From positions 30,492 to 94,491 of the forward strand of contig SUZL01000009.1 in assembly GCA_015059925.1 (NCBI GenBank): a stretch of DNA of 64,000 nt, written 5' to 3'. The notes beneath the pieces were generated by a model. That model did no database searches. It was not told the DNA's origin and worked only from the letters and a program-made list of their open reading frames with translations. The position numbers and the translations under genes are program-made. Below, piece by piece: positions 9,621 through 21,026 of the stretch (the first letter of the stretch is position 1; each line of letters starts with the position of its first letter). The DNA comes from Rikenellaceae bacterium. GTDB taxonomy: Bacteria; Bacteroidota; Bacteroidia; Bacteroidales; Rikenellaceae.

Positions 9621-9818
9621 ATGTTTAATTACGTTAAAGAGTCTTATAACGAGCTCGTTAATAAGGTGGCGTGGCCATCATTCCCGCAGTTGCAGAGTTC
9701 GACAGTTGTCGTAATGGTCGCTTCGGCGATTTTTGCTATTGTGGTGCTGTTGATGGACATCTCATTCGAGAACATTATGGCCGCTATTTATAAGACGTTG
9801 GGAAATCTTGGTCGTTAA
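9621..9818 (+). CDS. secE: Preprotein translocase subunit SecE
   Basis: A short single-spanning SecE of 65 residues: KESYNELVNKVAWPSFPQL before one membrane helix (about 28-48). It forms the SecYEG channel with SecY. The start at 9621 is chosen because an upstream in-frame ATG lies inside tRNA-Trp. Its position before nusG is the classic order. Confidence 0.95.
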   Translation: MFNYVKESYNELVNKVAWPSFPQLQSSTVVVMVASAIFAIVVLLMDISFENIMAAIYKTLGNLGR

Positions 9819-9839
9819 TTTCTAATTAATACTGAGACG

Positions 9840-10400
9840 ATGAGCGATATTAAAAAGGAGTGGTATGTCGTCCGCGCAATAGGTGGCAAGGAGCATAAGG
9901 TCAAGGAGTACATCGAGGCCGAGATCCGCCACAACAATCTTGAGGACTACATTTCACAGGTGCTTATTCCCACAGAGAAGGTTTACACTATTCGCAACGG
10001 AAAGAAGATCTCAAAGGAGAAGGTCTCTTATCCGGGTTATGTGTTGGTGGAGGCAGCCTTCGTTGGACAGATTCCAATCATTATTCGCAATACCCCAAAT
10101 GTACTCGGTTTCCTTGGTGATACTAAGGAAGACGGACGCCAGATGAAGGCAACACCGCTACGTCCACAAGAGGTGAGTCGTATTCTGGGTCGTGTTGATG
10201 AGCTGAGTACGCAAGAGGAAGAGAACGCAGTTCCTTTCGTTGTTGGCGAGACCGTCAAGGTTACAGACGGTCCTTTCTCAAGCTTCCAAGGTACTATTGA
10301 GTCAGTCGATGACGAGCGTAAGAAACTTACGGTCTCTGTGAAAATTTTTGGTCGCAAGACTCCTATGGAGTTGAGCTTTACACAAGTTGAAAAAGAATAA
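9840..10400 (+). CDS. nusG: Transcription termination/antitermination factor NusG
   Basis: A 186-residue NusG with an NGN domain (WYVVRAIGGKEHKVKEYIE through PNVLGFLGD) and a C-terminal KOW motif (VGETVKVTDGPFSSFQGTIE). It binds RNA polymerase and affects pausing, Rho and coupling to ribosomes. It lies 21 bases after secE and 16 bases before rplK. Confidence 0.98.
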   Translation: MSDIKKEWYVVRAIGGKEHKVKEYIEAEIRHNNLEDYISQVLIPTEKVYTIRNGKKISKEKVSYPGYVLVEAAFVGQIPIIIRNTPNVLGFLGDTKEDGRQMKATPLRPQEVSRILGRVDELSTQEEENAVPFVVGETVKVTDGPFSSFQGTIESVDDERKKLTVSVKIFGRKTPMELSFTQVEKE

Positions 10401-10416
10401 TTAACCAAGGAAAATT

Positions 10417-10857
10417 ATGGCAAAAGAGGTTGCTGCATTTATTAAATTGCAGATCAAAGGTGGTGCTGCCAATCCTTCACCCCCGGTGGGTCCTGCGTTG
10501 GGTTCAAAGGGAGTCAATATTATGGACTTCTGCAAGCAGTTCAACGCACGCACCCAGGACAAGGCGGGAAAGGTTCTTCCAGTCATCATTACAGTTTACA
10601 CAGATAAGTCGTTTGACTTTGTTGTTAAACAGCCACCAGTAGCCATTCAGCTTAAGGAAGCAGCTAAGGTTAAGGCCGGTTCTGCCCAGCCCAACCGTTC
10701 TAAGGTTGGTGAGGTAACCTGGGATCAGGTTAAGGCGATTGCCGAGGACAAGATGCCCGATATGAACTGCTTTACCGTTGAAGCTGCTATGCGTATGATT
10801 GCTGGTACTGCACGCAGTATGGGTATCAACGTAGTTGGTGAATTTCCTAATTTGTAA
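10417..10857 (+). CDS. rplK: Ribosomal protein uL11
   Basis: A 146-residue L11 with [20 protein letters not shown] in the N-terminal domain and [14 protein letters not shown] near the C-terminus. It forms the base of the L7/L12 stalk with 23S rRNA. It is 15 bases before rplA. Confidence 0.99.
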   Translation: MAKEVAAFIKLQIKGGAANPSPPVGPALGSKGVNIMDFCKQFNARTQDKAGKVLPVIITVYTDKSFDFVVKQPPVAIQLKEAAKVKAGSAQPNRSKVGEVTWDQVKAIAEDKMPDMNCFTVEAAMRMIAGTARSMGINVVGEFPNL

Positions 10858-10872
10858 TTAAGTATTACCAGA

Positions 10873-11571
10873 ATGAGTAAATTGACAAAAAATCAAAAGG
10901 CAGCCTACGCCAAGGTTGAGCCCCACAAGGCATACAAATTGTCTGAGGCAGCATCTCTTCTGAAGGAAATTACCTTTACGAAATTTGATGCTTCAGTCGA
11001 TATTGACGTGCGTCTGGGTGTTGATCCTCGTAAGGCGAACCAGATGGTTCGTGGCGTGGTAACTCTGCCCCACGGTACGGGTAAGACCGTTCGTGTGTTG
11101 GTATTGTGTACCCCCGACAAGGAGGCTGAGGCTCAGGCGGCTGGTGCCGACTATGTAGGTTTGGATGAGTATGTAGATAAGATCAAGGGCGGTTGGACCG
11201 ACGTAGATGTTATCATCTGTACTCCCAACGTTATGGGTAAGGTAGGTGCGCTTGGTCGTATCCTGGGTCCCCGTGGTTTGATGCCCAACCCCAAGACCGG
11301 TACCGTAACTATGGATATCGCAAAGGCCGTTACTGAGGTAAAGGCTGGTAAGATCGACTTCAAGGTTGATAAGTATGGTATCATCCACACTTCGGTTGGT
11401 AAGGTATCTTTCACTCCCGAGCAGATCATCGACAATGCTAAGGAGGTTGTGAACACTATCATCAAGTTGAAGCCCGCAGCTGCTAAGGGTACTTACGTAT
11501 TGAGCATCTATCTCTCTACGACTATGAGCCCGGGTATTCAGGTTGATCCCAAATCAGTAGAAACGAAGTAA
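10873..11571 (+). CDS. rplA: Ribosomal protein uL1
   Basis: A 232-residue L1 stalk protein with [19 protein letters not shown] and the conserved [19 protein letters not shown]1 often represses its own operon by binding the L11 mRNA; I did not identify that site. The gene is 17 bases before rplJ. Confidence 0.99.
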   Translation: MSKLTKNQKAAYAKVEPHKAYKLSEAASLLKEITFTKFDASVDIDVRLGVDPRKANQMVRGVVTLPHGTGKTVRVLVLCTPDKEAEAQAAGADYVGLDEYVDKIKGGWTDVDVIICTPNVMGKVGALGRILGPRGLMPNPKTGTVTMDIAKAVTEVKAGKIDFKVDKYGIIHTSVGKVSFTPEQIIDNAKEVVNTIIKLKPAAAKGTYVLSIYLSTTMSPGIQVDPKSVETK

Positions 11572-11588
11572 AAGAAGGAGGATATAAG

Positions 11589-12113
11589 ATGACAAGAGAA
11601 GAAAAGTTGGCCGTTATCAACGGTCTTGCCGAGCAGCTCAACGAGTACCCTCACTTCTACATTACCAACATCGAGGCCCTGAATGCCGAGCAGACTGCAA
11701 AGCTGCGTCGCAAGTGCTTTGAGAACAACATCAAGCTCGTAGTAGTAAAGAATACGTTGTTCGGTAAGGCTCTGGAGAAGGTAGAGAAGGCCGAGGCTGA
11801 TTTGGTAGGCGTATTGGAGGGTTCTACCTCTGTTATGTTCGCCGAGACGGGTAAGGCACCCGCCGTTGTAATCAAGGAGTTCCGCAAGTCGTGCGACAAG
11901 CCCGTATTGAAGGCTGCGTATGTTGAGGGCTGCGTTTACGTAGGCGACAACCAGTTGGAGACGCTTTGCAACATCAAGAGCCGCGAGGAGCTTATCGGCG
12001 ACATCGTTGGATTGCTTCAGTCACCGGCCAAGAATGTTATTTCTGCATTGCAGGGTAATGCAGGTCAGAAGATTGCCGGCATAGTGAAGGCACTCGAAGA
12101 AAGAAACAACTAA
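11589..12113 (+). CDS. rplJ: Ribosomal protein uL10
   Basis: A 174-residue L10, scaffold of the L7/L12 stalk, with the family segment LRRKCFENNIKLVVVKNTL and a C-terminal helix that would bind L12 dimers. A good ribosome binding site (AAAGAAGGAGG) precedes the start. Confidence 0.98.
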   Translation: MTREEKLAVINGLAEQLNEYPHFYITNIEALNAEQTAKLRRKCFENNIKLVVVKNTLFGKALEKVEKAEADLVGVLEGSTSVMFAETGKAPAVVIKEFRKSCDKPVLKAAYVEGCVYVGDNQLETLCNIKSREELIGDIVGLLQSPAKNVISALQGNAGQKIAGIVKALEERNN

Positions 12114-12156
12114 TCACAAACAACAAAAACAAAAAACTTAAAAAAATTATACAACT

Positions 12157-12531
12157 ATGGCAGATATTAAGGTATTGGCAGAGGAGTTGGTAAACTTGAC
12201 TGTTAAGGAGGTAAACGAGTTGGCTACTATCCTCAAGGAGGAGTACGGTATTGAGCCCGCTGCTGCAGCTGTTGCAGTTGCTGCACCCGCCGCTGCTGGC
12301 GAGGCTGCTGCTGCTGAGAAGACTTCATTCGATGTAGTTTTGAAGAGCGCAGGTCAGGCTAAGCTCCAGGTTATTAAGGCCGTTAAGGAGGCTGCTGGTC
12401 TCTCATTGGGTGATGCAAAGGCATTGGTTGATGCTGCTCCCAAGGCTGTTAAGGAGGGTGTATCTAAGGAGGAGGCTGAGGCTCTCAAGTCTGCTCTCGA
12501 GGATGCAGGTGCTGAGGTTGAGATTAAGTAG
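12157..12531 (+). CDS. rplL: Ribosomal protein bL12 (L7/L12)
   Basis: A 124-residue protein with an N-terminal dimerisation domain, an Ala-rich hinge (about 35-52) and the C-terminal factor-binding domain ([20 protein letters not shown]). It recruits translation GTPases. A group of hairpins lies between it and rpoB. Confidence 0.99.
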   Translation: MADIKVLAEELVNLTVKEVNELATILKEEYGIEPAAAAVAVAAPAAAGEAAAAEKTSFDVVLKSAGQAKLQVIKAVKEAAGLSLGDAKALVDAAPKAVKEGVSKEEAEALKSALEDAGAEVEIK

Positions 12532-12560
12532 TCCACTGCTTATACATTTTCAGACAACTC

Positions 12561-12600
12561 AGGTATAGAGTTTACACCGGTGTAAGCTCTATACCTTTTC
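12561..12600 (+). promoter_or_regulatory. Long hairpin in the rplL-rpoB spacer (attenuator or RNase site)
   Basis: AGGTATAGAG (12561-12570) pairs perfectly with CTCTATACCT (12587-12596), and the enclosed TTACACCGGTGTAA is itself a palindrome, so almost the whole 36 bases pair. Only TTTTC follows. Together with GTCGGG/CCCGAC (12611-12640) and the terminator-like hairpin at 12694, it could set the ratio of L12 to RNA polymerase, as the analogous spacer does in E. coli. Confidence 0.7.
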
Positions 12601-12693
12601 TGGTCTAAATGTCGGGAGTGCCGATTGAGCTGTGCCCGACGTTTGGAATTTTTGTATGCTCTCAATGTGTAAATTCTTTACGCTGAGGGCATT

Positions 12694-12721
12694 AGCCGGA
12701 TAGATTATAGCCGGCTTTTTT
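12694..12721 (+). terminator. Terminator-like hairpin upstream of rpoB
   Basis: AGCCGG (12694-12699) pairs with CCGGCT (12711-12716), followed by T residues. Since rpoB starts only 49 bases later with no obvious promoter between, partial read-through (attenuation) is likely. Confidence 0.6.
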
Positions 12722-12747
12722 GGGGTGCGCACCCCGTGAGTACTCAC
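12722..12747 (+). repeat. Two adjacent perfect palindromes before rpoB
   Basis: GGGGTGCGCACCCC (12722-12735) is followed immediately by GTGAGTACTCAC (12736-12747), 22 bases before the rpoB start. The second palindrome recurs at 59190-59201 in the leader of a TonB-dependent receptor gene. Confidence 0.8.
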
Positions 12748-12769
12748 ACTTCAACAAAACTGATTTAAG

Positions 12770-15700
12770 ATGTCCGCATCAACAAAACAACAAAGAATTA
12801 GCTTCTCTACAGTGAAGAACAGGGTTCCCTACCCCGACTTGCTGGAGGTACAGCTTAAATCATTCCGCGATTTCTTTCAGATGGACACCACGGCCGAGAA
12901 TCGTAAGAACGAGGGCCTCTACAAGGTGTTCCAGGAGAATTTCCCCATCACCGATACCCGCAACAACTTTGTTCTTGAGTTCATCGACTACTATATCGAT
13001 CCGCCCCGCTACTCGATCGAGGAGTGCTTGGAGCGCGGCCTGACGTATAGTGTGCCCCTGAAGGCGAAGCTCAAGCTCTATTGCACCGACGACGAGCACG
13101 AGGATTTCGGCGTAGTAGTTCAGGATGTGTACTTCGGTACGATTCCCTATATGACCGATCGTGGTACGTTCGTATTCAACGGCGCCGAGCGCGTTGTGGT
13201 ATCGCAGTTGCACCGTTCACCCGGTGTATTCTTCGGCCAGAGTATGCACACCAACGGTACGAAGCTCTACTCGGCACGTATCATCCCCTTCAAGGGTTCG
13301 TGGATCGAGTTCGCTACCGACATCAACAACGTGATGTATGCCTACATCGACCGTAAGAAGAAGTTGCCCGTAACTACTCTGCTGCGCGCAATCGGTTTTG
13401 AGACCGACCAGCAGATCCTCGAGATTTTCGACCTTGCCGACGAGATCAAGGTTACGAAGACCAACCTGAAGAAGGCCGTAGGCCGCAAGTTGGCTGCGCG
13501 AGTTCTCTCGTCTTGGGTTGAGGACTTCGTAGATGAGGATACGGGTGAGGTGGTATCTATCGAGCGTAACAACGTCATCGTTGACCGCGAGGTGGAGCTC
13601 ACCGAGGATCACATTGACGCTATTATCGAGAGCGGTACGAAGACCATTCTGCTTCACAAGGAGAATGCTTCGGGCATCGACTTCTCGATCATCTATAACA
13701 CCTTGCAGAAGGATCCCTGTAACTCAGAGCGTGAGGCAGTTAATTACATCTACCGCCAGCTGCGTGCTTCGGAGGCTCCCGATGATGCTACGGCTCGCGA
13801 CGTAATCGACAAGCTCTTCTTCTCTGACAAGCGTTACGATCTGGGACAGGTTGGTCGTTACCGTATCAACACCAAGCTCAGCTTGGATATCGACCCCGCA
13901 ACGCGCATCCTTACCCGCGAGGATATCATTGAGATTATCAAGTATCTGATCCAGCTGATCAACTCAAAGGCCGAGGTGGATGATATCGACCACCTCTCGA
14001 ACCGTCGTGTTCGCACCGTTGGTGAGCAGTTGGCCAACCAGTTCTCGGTAGGTTTCGTGCGTATGGCGCGTACCATCCGCGAGCGTATGAACGTGCGTGA
14101 TAACGAGGTATTTACCCCCGTTGATCTGATCAACGCCAAGACTCTGTCGAGCGTTGTCAATTCGTTCTTCGGTACCAGCCAGCTCTCGCAGTTTATGGAC
14201 CAGATCAACCCTCTGGCCGAGATCACCCACAAGCGCCGTCTGTCGGCTCTGGGTCCCGGCGGTCTGTCGCGTGATCGCGCAGGCTTTGAGGTGCGAGATG
14301 TACACTATACGCACTACGGCCGTCTGTGCCCCATCGAGTCGCCTGAGGGACCGAACATCGGTCTTATCTCGTCGCTCTGCGTATATGCTAAGATTTCGGA
14401 TATGGGATTCATTGAGACCCCCTACCGCTCGGTTGAGAATGGTAAGGTCAATATGGATAACAGCCAGATTAAATACTACTCGGCAGAGGCTGAGGATGGC
14501 CACATCGTGGCGCAGTCGAACGAGCCGGTTGATGACGAGGGTAACTTCCTCAACCCCGACCGTATCAAGGCCCGCGAGGGTGCCGACTTCCCCGTAATTA
14601 CGGCTAACGAGGTTACGTTGATGGACGTAGCTCCCAACCAGATTGCCTCTATCGCAGCGAGCTTGATTCCCTTCCTCGAGCACGATGATGCTAACCGTGC
14701 GTTGATGGGTTCTAATATGATGCGTCAGGCAGTACCCCTTGTAACCTGTGAGGCTCCTATCGTCGGTACGGGTATCGAGAAGGATATGATCACCGATAGC
14801 CGCATCCAGATCGTTGCCGAGGGCGACGGCGAGGTTGTCTTTGCCGACGCTACCAAGATTCAGATCAAGTACGAGCGTACGCGCGAGCAGATCATCTGCT
14901 CATTCCAGCCCGAGGTTACCACCTACGAGCTGCCCCGCTTCCGCCGCACTAACCAGAATACCACCGTTACGCTGAAACCTACCGTTCTCACGGGCGACCA
15001 CGTTGTTAAGGGCCAGATCCTTACGCAGGGTTACTCGACCGAGAATGGCGAGTTGGCTCTGGGCCGTAACCTGAAGGTTGCGTTTATGCCCTGGAAGGGT
15101 TACAACTTCGAGGATGCAATCGTTATCTCGGAGCGTATCCAGCGCGAGGATATCTTCACCTCGGTACACGTCGATGAGTATATTATGGAGGTGCGCGACA
15201 CCAAGCGCGGTGTAGAGGAGCTCACCTCGGATATCCCCAACGTGAGCGAGGATGCTACGAAGGATTTGGATGCCAATGGTATCATTCGCATCGGTGCTAC
15301 GGTTAATCCGGGCGACATCCTCATCGGTAAGATCACCCCGAAGGGTGAGAGCGATCCCTCACCCGAGGAGAAGCTCTTGCGTGCCATCTTCGGCGACAAG
15401 GCTGGCGATGTGAAGGATGCTTCGCTCAAGGCGCAGCCTTCGCTGCACGGTGTTGTTATCGACACCAAGCTCTACAGCCACGCACAGAAGGAGGGCAAGA
15501 AGAGCAAGGCTCAGGAGCGCGCACAGCTCGAGCAGATCGACCAGAAGTTCGCTCAGGAGGTTGCCGAGCTGACCAAGATTTTGGTATCGAAGCTCTGGCA
15601 GCTGGTTGAGGGTAAGGTTGTTGCCAACCTCTCGGATTACTTCGGCGTTGAGCTCTACGCTCCCGGCACGAAGTTCACGCAGAAGATGTTGGAGGACATC

Positions 15701-16630
15701 GCTACACGCGATGTTGATGAGAAGACGGGCGTTATGGCCGGCTACTTGAACCTCGGCACCTGCCTCTGGACGGGCGACAAGGCAACGGACGAGCTTATCG
15801 AGACTACTATTAATAATTATACTATCGAGTGGAAGAAGGCTGATGCCCGCATCAAGCGCGAGAAGTACAACCTCACCAACGGTGATGAGTTGCCCACCTC
15901 GGGTGTTATCCAGATGGCCAAGGTCTATATCGCCAAGAAGCGTAAGCTCAAGGTTGGTGATAAGATGGCAGGTCGCCACGGTAACAAGGGTATCGTAGCG
16001 AAGATCGTTCGCGACGAGGATATGCCCTTCTTGGAGGATGGTACCATCGTTGATATTTGCCTTAACCCGCTGGGTGTGCCCTCACGAATGAACCTCGGTC
16101 AGATCTACGAGACCGTTCTGGGCTGGGCAGGTAAGGAGCTGGGCTTGAAGTTCGCTACGCCTATCTTCGACGGTGCTTCGCTCGAGCAGATCAACGAGTA
16201 CACGGCTCAGGCAGGCGTACCTCGCAGTGGTCGTACCTACCTCTACGATGGTGGTACGGGCGAGAAGTTCGACCAGCCCGCTACGGTCGGTGTGATCTAT
16301 ATGCTTAAGCTGGGCCATATGATCGACGATAAGATGCACGCTCGTTCAATCGGTCCCTACTCGCTCATTACGCAGCAGCCTCTTGGAGGTAAGGCACAGT
16401 TTGGTGGTCAGCGATTCGGAGAGATGGAGGTTTGGGCATTGGAGGGCTTCGGCGCCGCCAATATCCTTCAGGAGATCCTCACGATCAAGTCTGACGACGT
16501 GATGGGCCGTGCCAAGGCTTACGAGGCTATCGTTAAGGGTGATAACCTGCCGCGTCCGGGTGTTCCCGAGGCAATGAACGTGCTGCTGCACGAGTTGCGC
16601 GGTCTGGCTCTGTCGGTTAAACTCGAATAA
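12770..16630 (+). CDS. rpoB: RNA polymerase beta subunit
   Basis: A full-length 1286-residue beta subunit. The rifampicin region is intact: [33 protein letters not shown], and [10 protein letters not shown]. The His, Asp and Ser positions commonly mutated in resistance carry the sensitive residues. The C-terminal part has [12 protein letters not shown] and [20 protein letters not shown]. rpoC follows 37 bases later. Confidence 0.99.
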   Translation: MSASTKQQRISFSTVKNRVPYPDLLEVQLKSFRDFFQMDTTAENRKNEGLYKVFQENFPITDTRNNFVLEFIDYYIDPPRYSIEECLERGLTYSVPLKAKLKLYCTDDEHEDFGVVVQDVYFGTIPYMTDRGTFVFNGAERVVVSQLHRSPGVFFGQSMHTNGTKLYSARIIPFKGSWIEFATDINNVMYAYIDRKKKLPVTTLLRAIGFETDQQILEIFDLADEIKVTKTNLKKAVGRKLAARVLSSWVEDFVDEDTGEVVSIERNNVIVDREVELTEDHIDAIIESGTKTILLHKENASGIDFSIIYNTLQKDPCNSEREAVNYIYRQLRASEAPDDATARDVIDKLFFSDKRYDLGQVGRYRINTKLSLDIDPATRILTREDIIEIIKYLIQLINSKAEVDDIDHLSNRRVRTVGEQLANQFSVGFVRMARTIRERMNVRDNEVFTPVDLINAKTLSSVVNSFFGTSQLSQFMDQINPLAEITHKRRLSALGPGGLSRDRAGFEVRDVHYTHYGRLCPIESPEGPNIGLISSLCVYAKISDMGFIETPYRSVENGKVNMDNSQIKYYSAEAEDGHIVAQSNEPVDDEGNFLNPDRIKAREGADFPVITANEVTLMDVAPNQIASIAASLIPFLEHDDANRALMGSNMMRQAVPLVTCEAPIVGTGIEKDMITDSRIQIVAEGDGEVVFADATKIQIKYERTREQIICSFQPEVTTYELPRFRRTNQNTTVTLKPTVLTGDHVVKGQILTQGYSTENGELALGRNLKVAFMPWKGYNFEDAIVISERIQREDIFTSVHVDEYIMEVRDTKRGVEELTSDIPNVSEDATKDLDANGIIRIGATVNPGDILIGKITPKGESDPSPEEKLLRAIFGDKAGDVKDASLKAQPSLHGVVIDTKLYSHAQKEGKKSKAQERAQLEQIDQKFAQEVAELTKILVSKLWQLVEGKVVANLSDYFGVELYAPGTKFTQKMLEDIATRDVDEKTGVMAGYLNLGTCLWTGDKATDELIETTINNYTIEWKKADARIKREKYNLTNGDELPTSGVIQMAKVYIAKKRKLKVGDKMAGRHGNKGIVAKIVRDEDMPFLEDGTIVDICLNPLGVPSRMNLGQIYETVLGWAGKELGLKFATPIFDGASLEQINEYTAQAGVPRSGRTYLYDGGTGEKFDQPATVGVIYMLKLGHMIDDKMHARSIGPYSLITQQPLGGKAQFGGQRFGEMEVWALEGFGAANILQEILTIKSDDVMGRAKAYEAIVKGDNLPRPGVPEAMNVLLHELRGLALSVKLE

Positions 16631-16667
16631 TAATAAAGTAGGTATAATAACGTAAAGAAATTGTATT

Positions 16668-19600
16668 ATGTCAATCAAAGATAATAAGCAACAACGCGGT
16701 TACAGCCACATTTCGATCGGTCTGGCCTCTCCCGAGGAGATTCTGGCTCAGTCGAGCGGCGAGGTGCTGAAGCCCGAGACGATCAACTATCGTACCTACA
16801 AGCCCGAGCGCGACGGTCTGTTCTGCGAGCGCATCTTCGGTCCTGTGAAGGACTACGAGTGCCATTGCGGTAAGTACAAGCGTATCCGTTACAAGGGTAT
16901 CGTCTGCGACCGTTGCGGTGTGGAGGTAACAGAGAAGAAGGTTCGCCGCGAGCGTATGGGCCACATCTCACTCGTTGTGCCCGTCGTTCACATCTGGTAC
17001 TTCCGTTCGCTCCCCTCAAAGATCGGTTACCTGCTGGGTATCCCGACCAAGAAGCTGGAGTCGATTATCTACTATGAGCGTTACGTGGTTCTCAACGCCG
17101 GTGCTGCTGCCGAGCAGGGCATCGAGCGTCTGCAGACCTTGGCCGAGAAGGAGTATCTGGACGTGCTGGCAGCACTGCCCGCAGGCAATCAGGCTCTCTC
17201 GGACGACGATCCCAATAAGTTCGTTGCCAAGATGGGTGGCGAGGCTATCTATGAGCTGTTGCAGAAGGTCGATCTCGACTCTATGTCATACGCTCTGCGC
17301 GACAGAGCTTCGAAGGAGACTTCGCAGCAGCGTAAGAGCGAGGCTCTGAAGCAGTTGAACGTCATCGAGTCGTTCCGCGCATCGGGTGGTCAGAACAAGC
17401 CCGAGTGGATGGTTCTGAACGTGATTCCCGTCATTCCTCCCGAGCTTCGTCCTCTGGTGCCGCTGGATGGTGGCCGTTTCGCAACGTCGGACTTGAACGA
17501 CCTCTACCGTCGTGTTATCATCCGTAACAACCGACTCAAGCGCCTTATCGAGATCAAGGCTCCCGAGGTGATCCTCCGTAACGAGAAGCGTATGTTGCAG
17601 GAGGCTGTCGATTCACTCTTCGACAACTCACGCAAGAGCAACGCCGTTAAGAACGAGAGCAACCGCCCGCTCAAGTCGTTGTCGGACTCGCTGAAGGGTA
17701 AGCAGGGCCGCTTCCGTCAGAACCTTCTGGGTAAGCGTGTCGATTACTCGGCTCGTTCGGTTATCGTCGTTGGTCCCGAGCTTAAGATGCACGAGATGGG
17801 TATTCCCAAAGATATGGCTGCCGAGCTTTACAAGCCTTTCGTTATCCGCAAGCTCATCGAGCGCGGTATCGTTAAGACCGTTAAGTCGGCAAAGAAGATC
17901 ATCGATCGCAAGGATCCCGTTATCTGGGGTATTCTCGAGAACGTGATCAAGGGCCACCCCGTACTTATGAACCGTGCTCCGACCCTTCACCGATTGGGTA
18001 TTCAGGCCTTCCAGCCTAAGCTGATCGAGGGTAAGGCAATGCAGCTCCACCCGTTGGCTTGTACGGCGTTCAACGCCGACTTCGACGGTGACCAGATGGC
18101 GGTGCACCTCCCGCTGGGTAATGCCGCAATTCTGGAGGCACAGCTGCTGATGCTCGGTTCGCACAACGTCCTCAATCCCGCTAACGGTGCGCCTATTACC
18201 GTGCCTTCGCAGGATATGGTACTCGGCCTTTACTACATCACCAAGCCCCGTCCGGGTGCTAAGGGTGAGGGACTGGTATTCTACGGTCCCGAGGAGGCTA
18301 TCATCGCCTACAACGAGAAGCGTGCCGACCTTCACGCAACGGTTAAGTGCGTGCTGCGCGACGTGGACGATCGTGGCGAGGAGTTCGAGGAGCTGAAGGA
18401 GACCACCATCGGCCGTATCCTCTTCAATCAGGTTGTACCTGAGGAGGTTGGCTACATCAACACCGTGCTGACGAAGAAGTCATTGCGCGACATCATCGCC
18501 GTTGTGTTGAAGAAGGCAGGTGCCGACAAGGTTGCCAAGTTCTTGGACGACATCAAGAATATGGGTTACCGTATGGCATTCCAGGGTGGTCTGTCGTTTA
18601 ACCTCGACGCTGTGGTTATCCCCTCATCGAAGCAGGATCTGGTTCAGGAGGGTTACGATAAGGCTGACGCTATTATGGAGGACTATAATATGGGTCTTAT
18701 CACCAACAACGAGCGTTACAACCAGATCATCGACGTCTGGACAAACATTAATAATAAGCTTACCAAGCAGGTAATCGACACTCTGGTCAAGGATCAGGAC
18801 GGTTTCAACCCCGTATATATGATGCTTGATTCAGGAGCGCGTGGTTCGAAGGAGCAGATTCGTCAGCTTTCTGGTATGCGAGGCCTTATGGCTAAGCCCC
18901 AGAAGTCTGGTGTCGAGGGTGGTCAGCAGGTTATCGAGAACCCGATTCTCTCGAACTTTAAGGAGGGCCTTTCGGTGCTTGAGTACTTTATCTCAACGCA
19001 CGGTGCTCGTAAGGGTTTGGCGGATACCGCACTTAAGACTGCCGATGCAGGTTACCTGACACGTCGTTTGGTCGATGTAGCACAGGATGTTATCATCAAC
19101 GAGGACGACTGCGGTACGTTGCGTGGTCTGACGGCTACGGCCATCAAGCGTAACGATGACGTGGTGCAGACTCTCTACGATCGCATCTTGGGCCGCACGG
19201 CGCTGAACGATATTATTCACCCCATCACGGGCGATGTGATCTGCCGCGCAGGCGAGGAGATCACCGAGGAGGTAGCCAAGGCTATCGACGAGTCGCCGCT
19301 GGAGTCGGTAGAGATCCGTTCGGTACTCACTTGCGAGGCGCGTCACGGCGTGTGTGCAAAGTGCTACGGACGTAATCTTGCTACGGCTCGTATGGTGCAG
19401 AAGGGTGAGGTTGTGGGCGTTATCGCCGCACAGTCTATCGGTGAGCCGGGTACCCAGCTGACACTGCGTACGTTCCACGTCGGTGGTGTTGCGGGTGGCT
19501 CTACGGTTGAGACCAACGTAGTATCTAAATATGAGGGTCGTCTGGAGATCGACGAGTTGCGTACGATCAAGGGCAAGAACGCCGCAGGCGAGCCCATCGA

Positions 19601-20924
19601 CATCGTCATCTCACGTCAGTCGGAGATACGCATCGTAGATCCCAAGACCGAGATCGTACTCTACTCCCACGCATTGCCTTACGCCGCAACGCTCTTTATG
19701 GCCGACGGCGCAATGGTTAAGAAGGGTGATTTGATCTGCGAGTGGGATCCCTACAACGCAGTTATCATCGCCGAGACCGACGGTAAGATCGCTTACGAGA
19801 GCATCATCGAGGGTGTAACCTATCGTGATGAGCGCGACGAGCAGACCGGTCTGTCGGAGAAGGTTGTTATCGAGTCGAAGGATCGTACCAAGAACCCCGT
19901 TATCCACATCGTGAATAAGGAGGGTGAGGACGTTAAGGCATACAACTTGCCCGTTACGGCACACATTATGGTTAAGGACAACGCCAAGATCAAGGCCGGC
20001 GACATCCTGATCAAGATCCCTCGTGCCGTAGGTAAGGGCGGTGGCGATATCACCGGAGGTCTGCCGCGTGTTACCGAGCTCTTCGAGGCTCGTAACCCGT
20101 CTAATCCCGCTATCGTATCGGAGATCGACGGTGAGGTAACGTTCGGTAAGATCAAGCGTGGTAACCGCGAGGTTGTCATCACTTCGAAGCAGGGCGACGT
20201 TATGAAGTATCTCGTGCCTCTGTCGCGCCAGATCGTGGTGCAGGAGAACGACTACGTTAAGGCAGGTATGCCTCTGTCGGATGGTGCCATCACGCCGAGC
20301 GACATCCTGCGCATCCTCGGACCTACGAAGGTACAGGAGTACATCGTGAACGAGGTTCAGGAGGTGTACCGTATGCAGGGTGTGAAGATCAACGACAAGC
20401 ACTTCGAGGTTATCGTACGCCAGATGATGAGCAAGGTTAAGATCGAGGATCCGGGTGATTCACGCTTCTTCGAGGATCAGATCGTCGATAAGTGGGAGTT
20501 TATGGATGTGAACGACGAGCTCTACGACAAGGTTGTTGTCGAGGATGCCGGCGACTCACAGAACGTACAGCCCGGCCAGATCATCTCGCTGCGTAAGCTG
20601 CGCGACGAGAACTCATCGCTCAAGCGTCGTGATCTGAAGCCTGTCAAGGTTCGAGACATCGTTCCCGCCACCTCTAATCAGGTACTTCAGGGTATTACGC
20701 GTGCCGCGCTGCAGACTTCGAGCTTCATCTCGGCTGCATCGTTCCAGGAGACCACCAAGGTACTCAACGAGGCTGCAATTCAGGGTAAGGTCGATCCGTT
20801 GGCTAACCTGAAGGAGAACGTAATCTGCGGACACCTGATCCCCGGTGGTACAGGTCTGCGCGACTACGACAACCTGATCGTTGGTCTTAAGGCCGACGTT
20901 GAGGGCCTCGCACAAGCTGAGTAA
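16668..20924 (+). CDS. rpoC: RNA polymerase beta' subunit
   Basis: A full-length 1418-residue beta' subunit. The N-terminal zinc site is [19 protein letters not shown], the catalytic Mg loop is [12 protein letters not shown], and the second zinc site includes [14 protein letters not shown]. Bridge and trigger helix motifs are present ([38 protein letters not shown]). A strong terminator closes the block. Confidence 0.99.
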   Translation: MSIKDNKQQRGYSHISIGLASPEEILAQSSGEVLKPETINYRTYKPERDGLFCERIFGPVKDYECHCGKYKRIRYKGIVCDRCGVEVTEKKVRRERMGHISLVVPVVHIWYFRSLPSKIGYLLGIPTKKLESIIYYERYVVLNAGAAAEQGIERLQTLAEKEYLDVLAALPAGNQALSDDDPNKFVAKMGGEAIYELLQKVDLDSMSYALRDRASKETSQQRKSEALKQLNVIESFRASGGQNKPEWMVLNVIPVIPPELRPLVPLDGGRFATSDLNDLYRRVIIRNNRLKRLIEIKAPEVILRNEKRMLQEAVDSLFDNSRKSNAVKNESNRPLKSLSDSLKGKQGRFRQNLLGKRVDYSARSVIVVGPELKMHEMGIPKDMAAELYKPFVIRKLIERGIVKTVKSAKKIIDRKDPVIWGILENVIKGHPVLMNRAPTLHRLGIQAFQPKLIEGKAMQLHPLACTAFNADFDGDQMAVHLPLGNAAILEAQLLMLGSHNVLNPANGAPITVPSQDMVLGLYYITKPRPGAKGEGLVFYGPEEAIIAYNEKRADLHATVKCVLRDVDDRGEEFEELKETTIGRILFNQVVPEEVGYINTVLTKKSLRDIIAVVLKKAGADKVAKFLDDIKNMGYRMAFQGGLSFNLDAVVIPSSKQDLVQEGYDKADAIMEDYNMGLITNNERYNQIIDVWTNINNKLTKQVIDTLVKDQDGFNPVYMMLDSGARGSKEQIRQLSGMRGLMAKPQKSGVEGGQQVIENPILSNFKEGLSVLEYFISTHGARKGLADTALKTADAGYLTRRLVDVAQDVIINEDDCGTLRGLTATAIKRNDDVVQTLYDRILGRTALNDIIHPITGDVICRAGEEITEEVAKAIDESPLESVEIRSVLTCEARHGVCAKCYGRNLATARMVQKGEVVGVIAAQSIGEPGTQLTLRTFHVGGVAGGSTVETNVVSKYEGRLEIDELRTIKGKNAAGEPIDIVISRQSEIRIVDPKTEIVLYSHALPYAATLFMADGAMVKKGDLICEWDPYNAVIIAETDGKIAYESIIEGVTYRDERDEQTGLSEKVVIESKDRTKNPVIHIVNKEGEDVKAYNLPVTAHIMVKDNAKIKAGDILIKIPRAVGKGGGDITGGLPRVTELFEARNPSNPAIVSEIDGEVTFGKIKRGNREVVITSKQGDVMKYLVPLSRQIVVQENDYVKAGMPLSDGAITPSDILRILGPTKVQEYIVNEVQEVYRMQGVKINDKHFEVIVRQMMSKVKIEDPGDSRFFEDQIVDKWEFMDVNDELYDKVVVEDAGDSQNVQPGQIISLRKLRDENSSLKRRDLKPVKVRDIVPATSNQVLQGITRAALQTSSFISAASFQETTKVLNEAAIQGKVDPLANLKENVICGHLIPGGTGLRDYDNLIVGLKADVEGLAQAE

Positions 20925-20944
20925 ATAGAAGATACTCTATAATG

Positions 20945-20979
20945 AAAAACCGCTATCCCGCGTGGGTGGCGGTTTTTTT
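20945..20979 (+). terminator. Intrinsic terminator after rpoC
   Basis: AAAAACCGC pairs with GCGGTTTTT around 20945-20978, with a T run. Confidence 0.9.
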
Positions 20980-21009
20980 GTTATGATTAAAAGTATTTTA
21001 TTATATTTG
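20977..21009 (+). promoter_or_regulatory. Promoter of the membrane-anchored hydrolase
   Basis: TTTG (20977-20980), 21 bases, TATATTTG (21002-21009). It overlaps the T run of the rpoC terminator. Confidence 0.6.
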
Positions 21010-21026
21010 TAAAAATAGACATTGAT

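Noticed and set aside
14158..14360. Possible rifampicin-resistance change in RpoB ([11 protein letters not shown])
   Set aside because: The common resistance positions (Asp, His, Ser) carry sensitive residues; the Ile difference is a natural variation within the phylum as far as I can judge.
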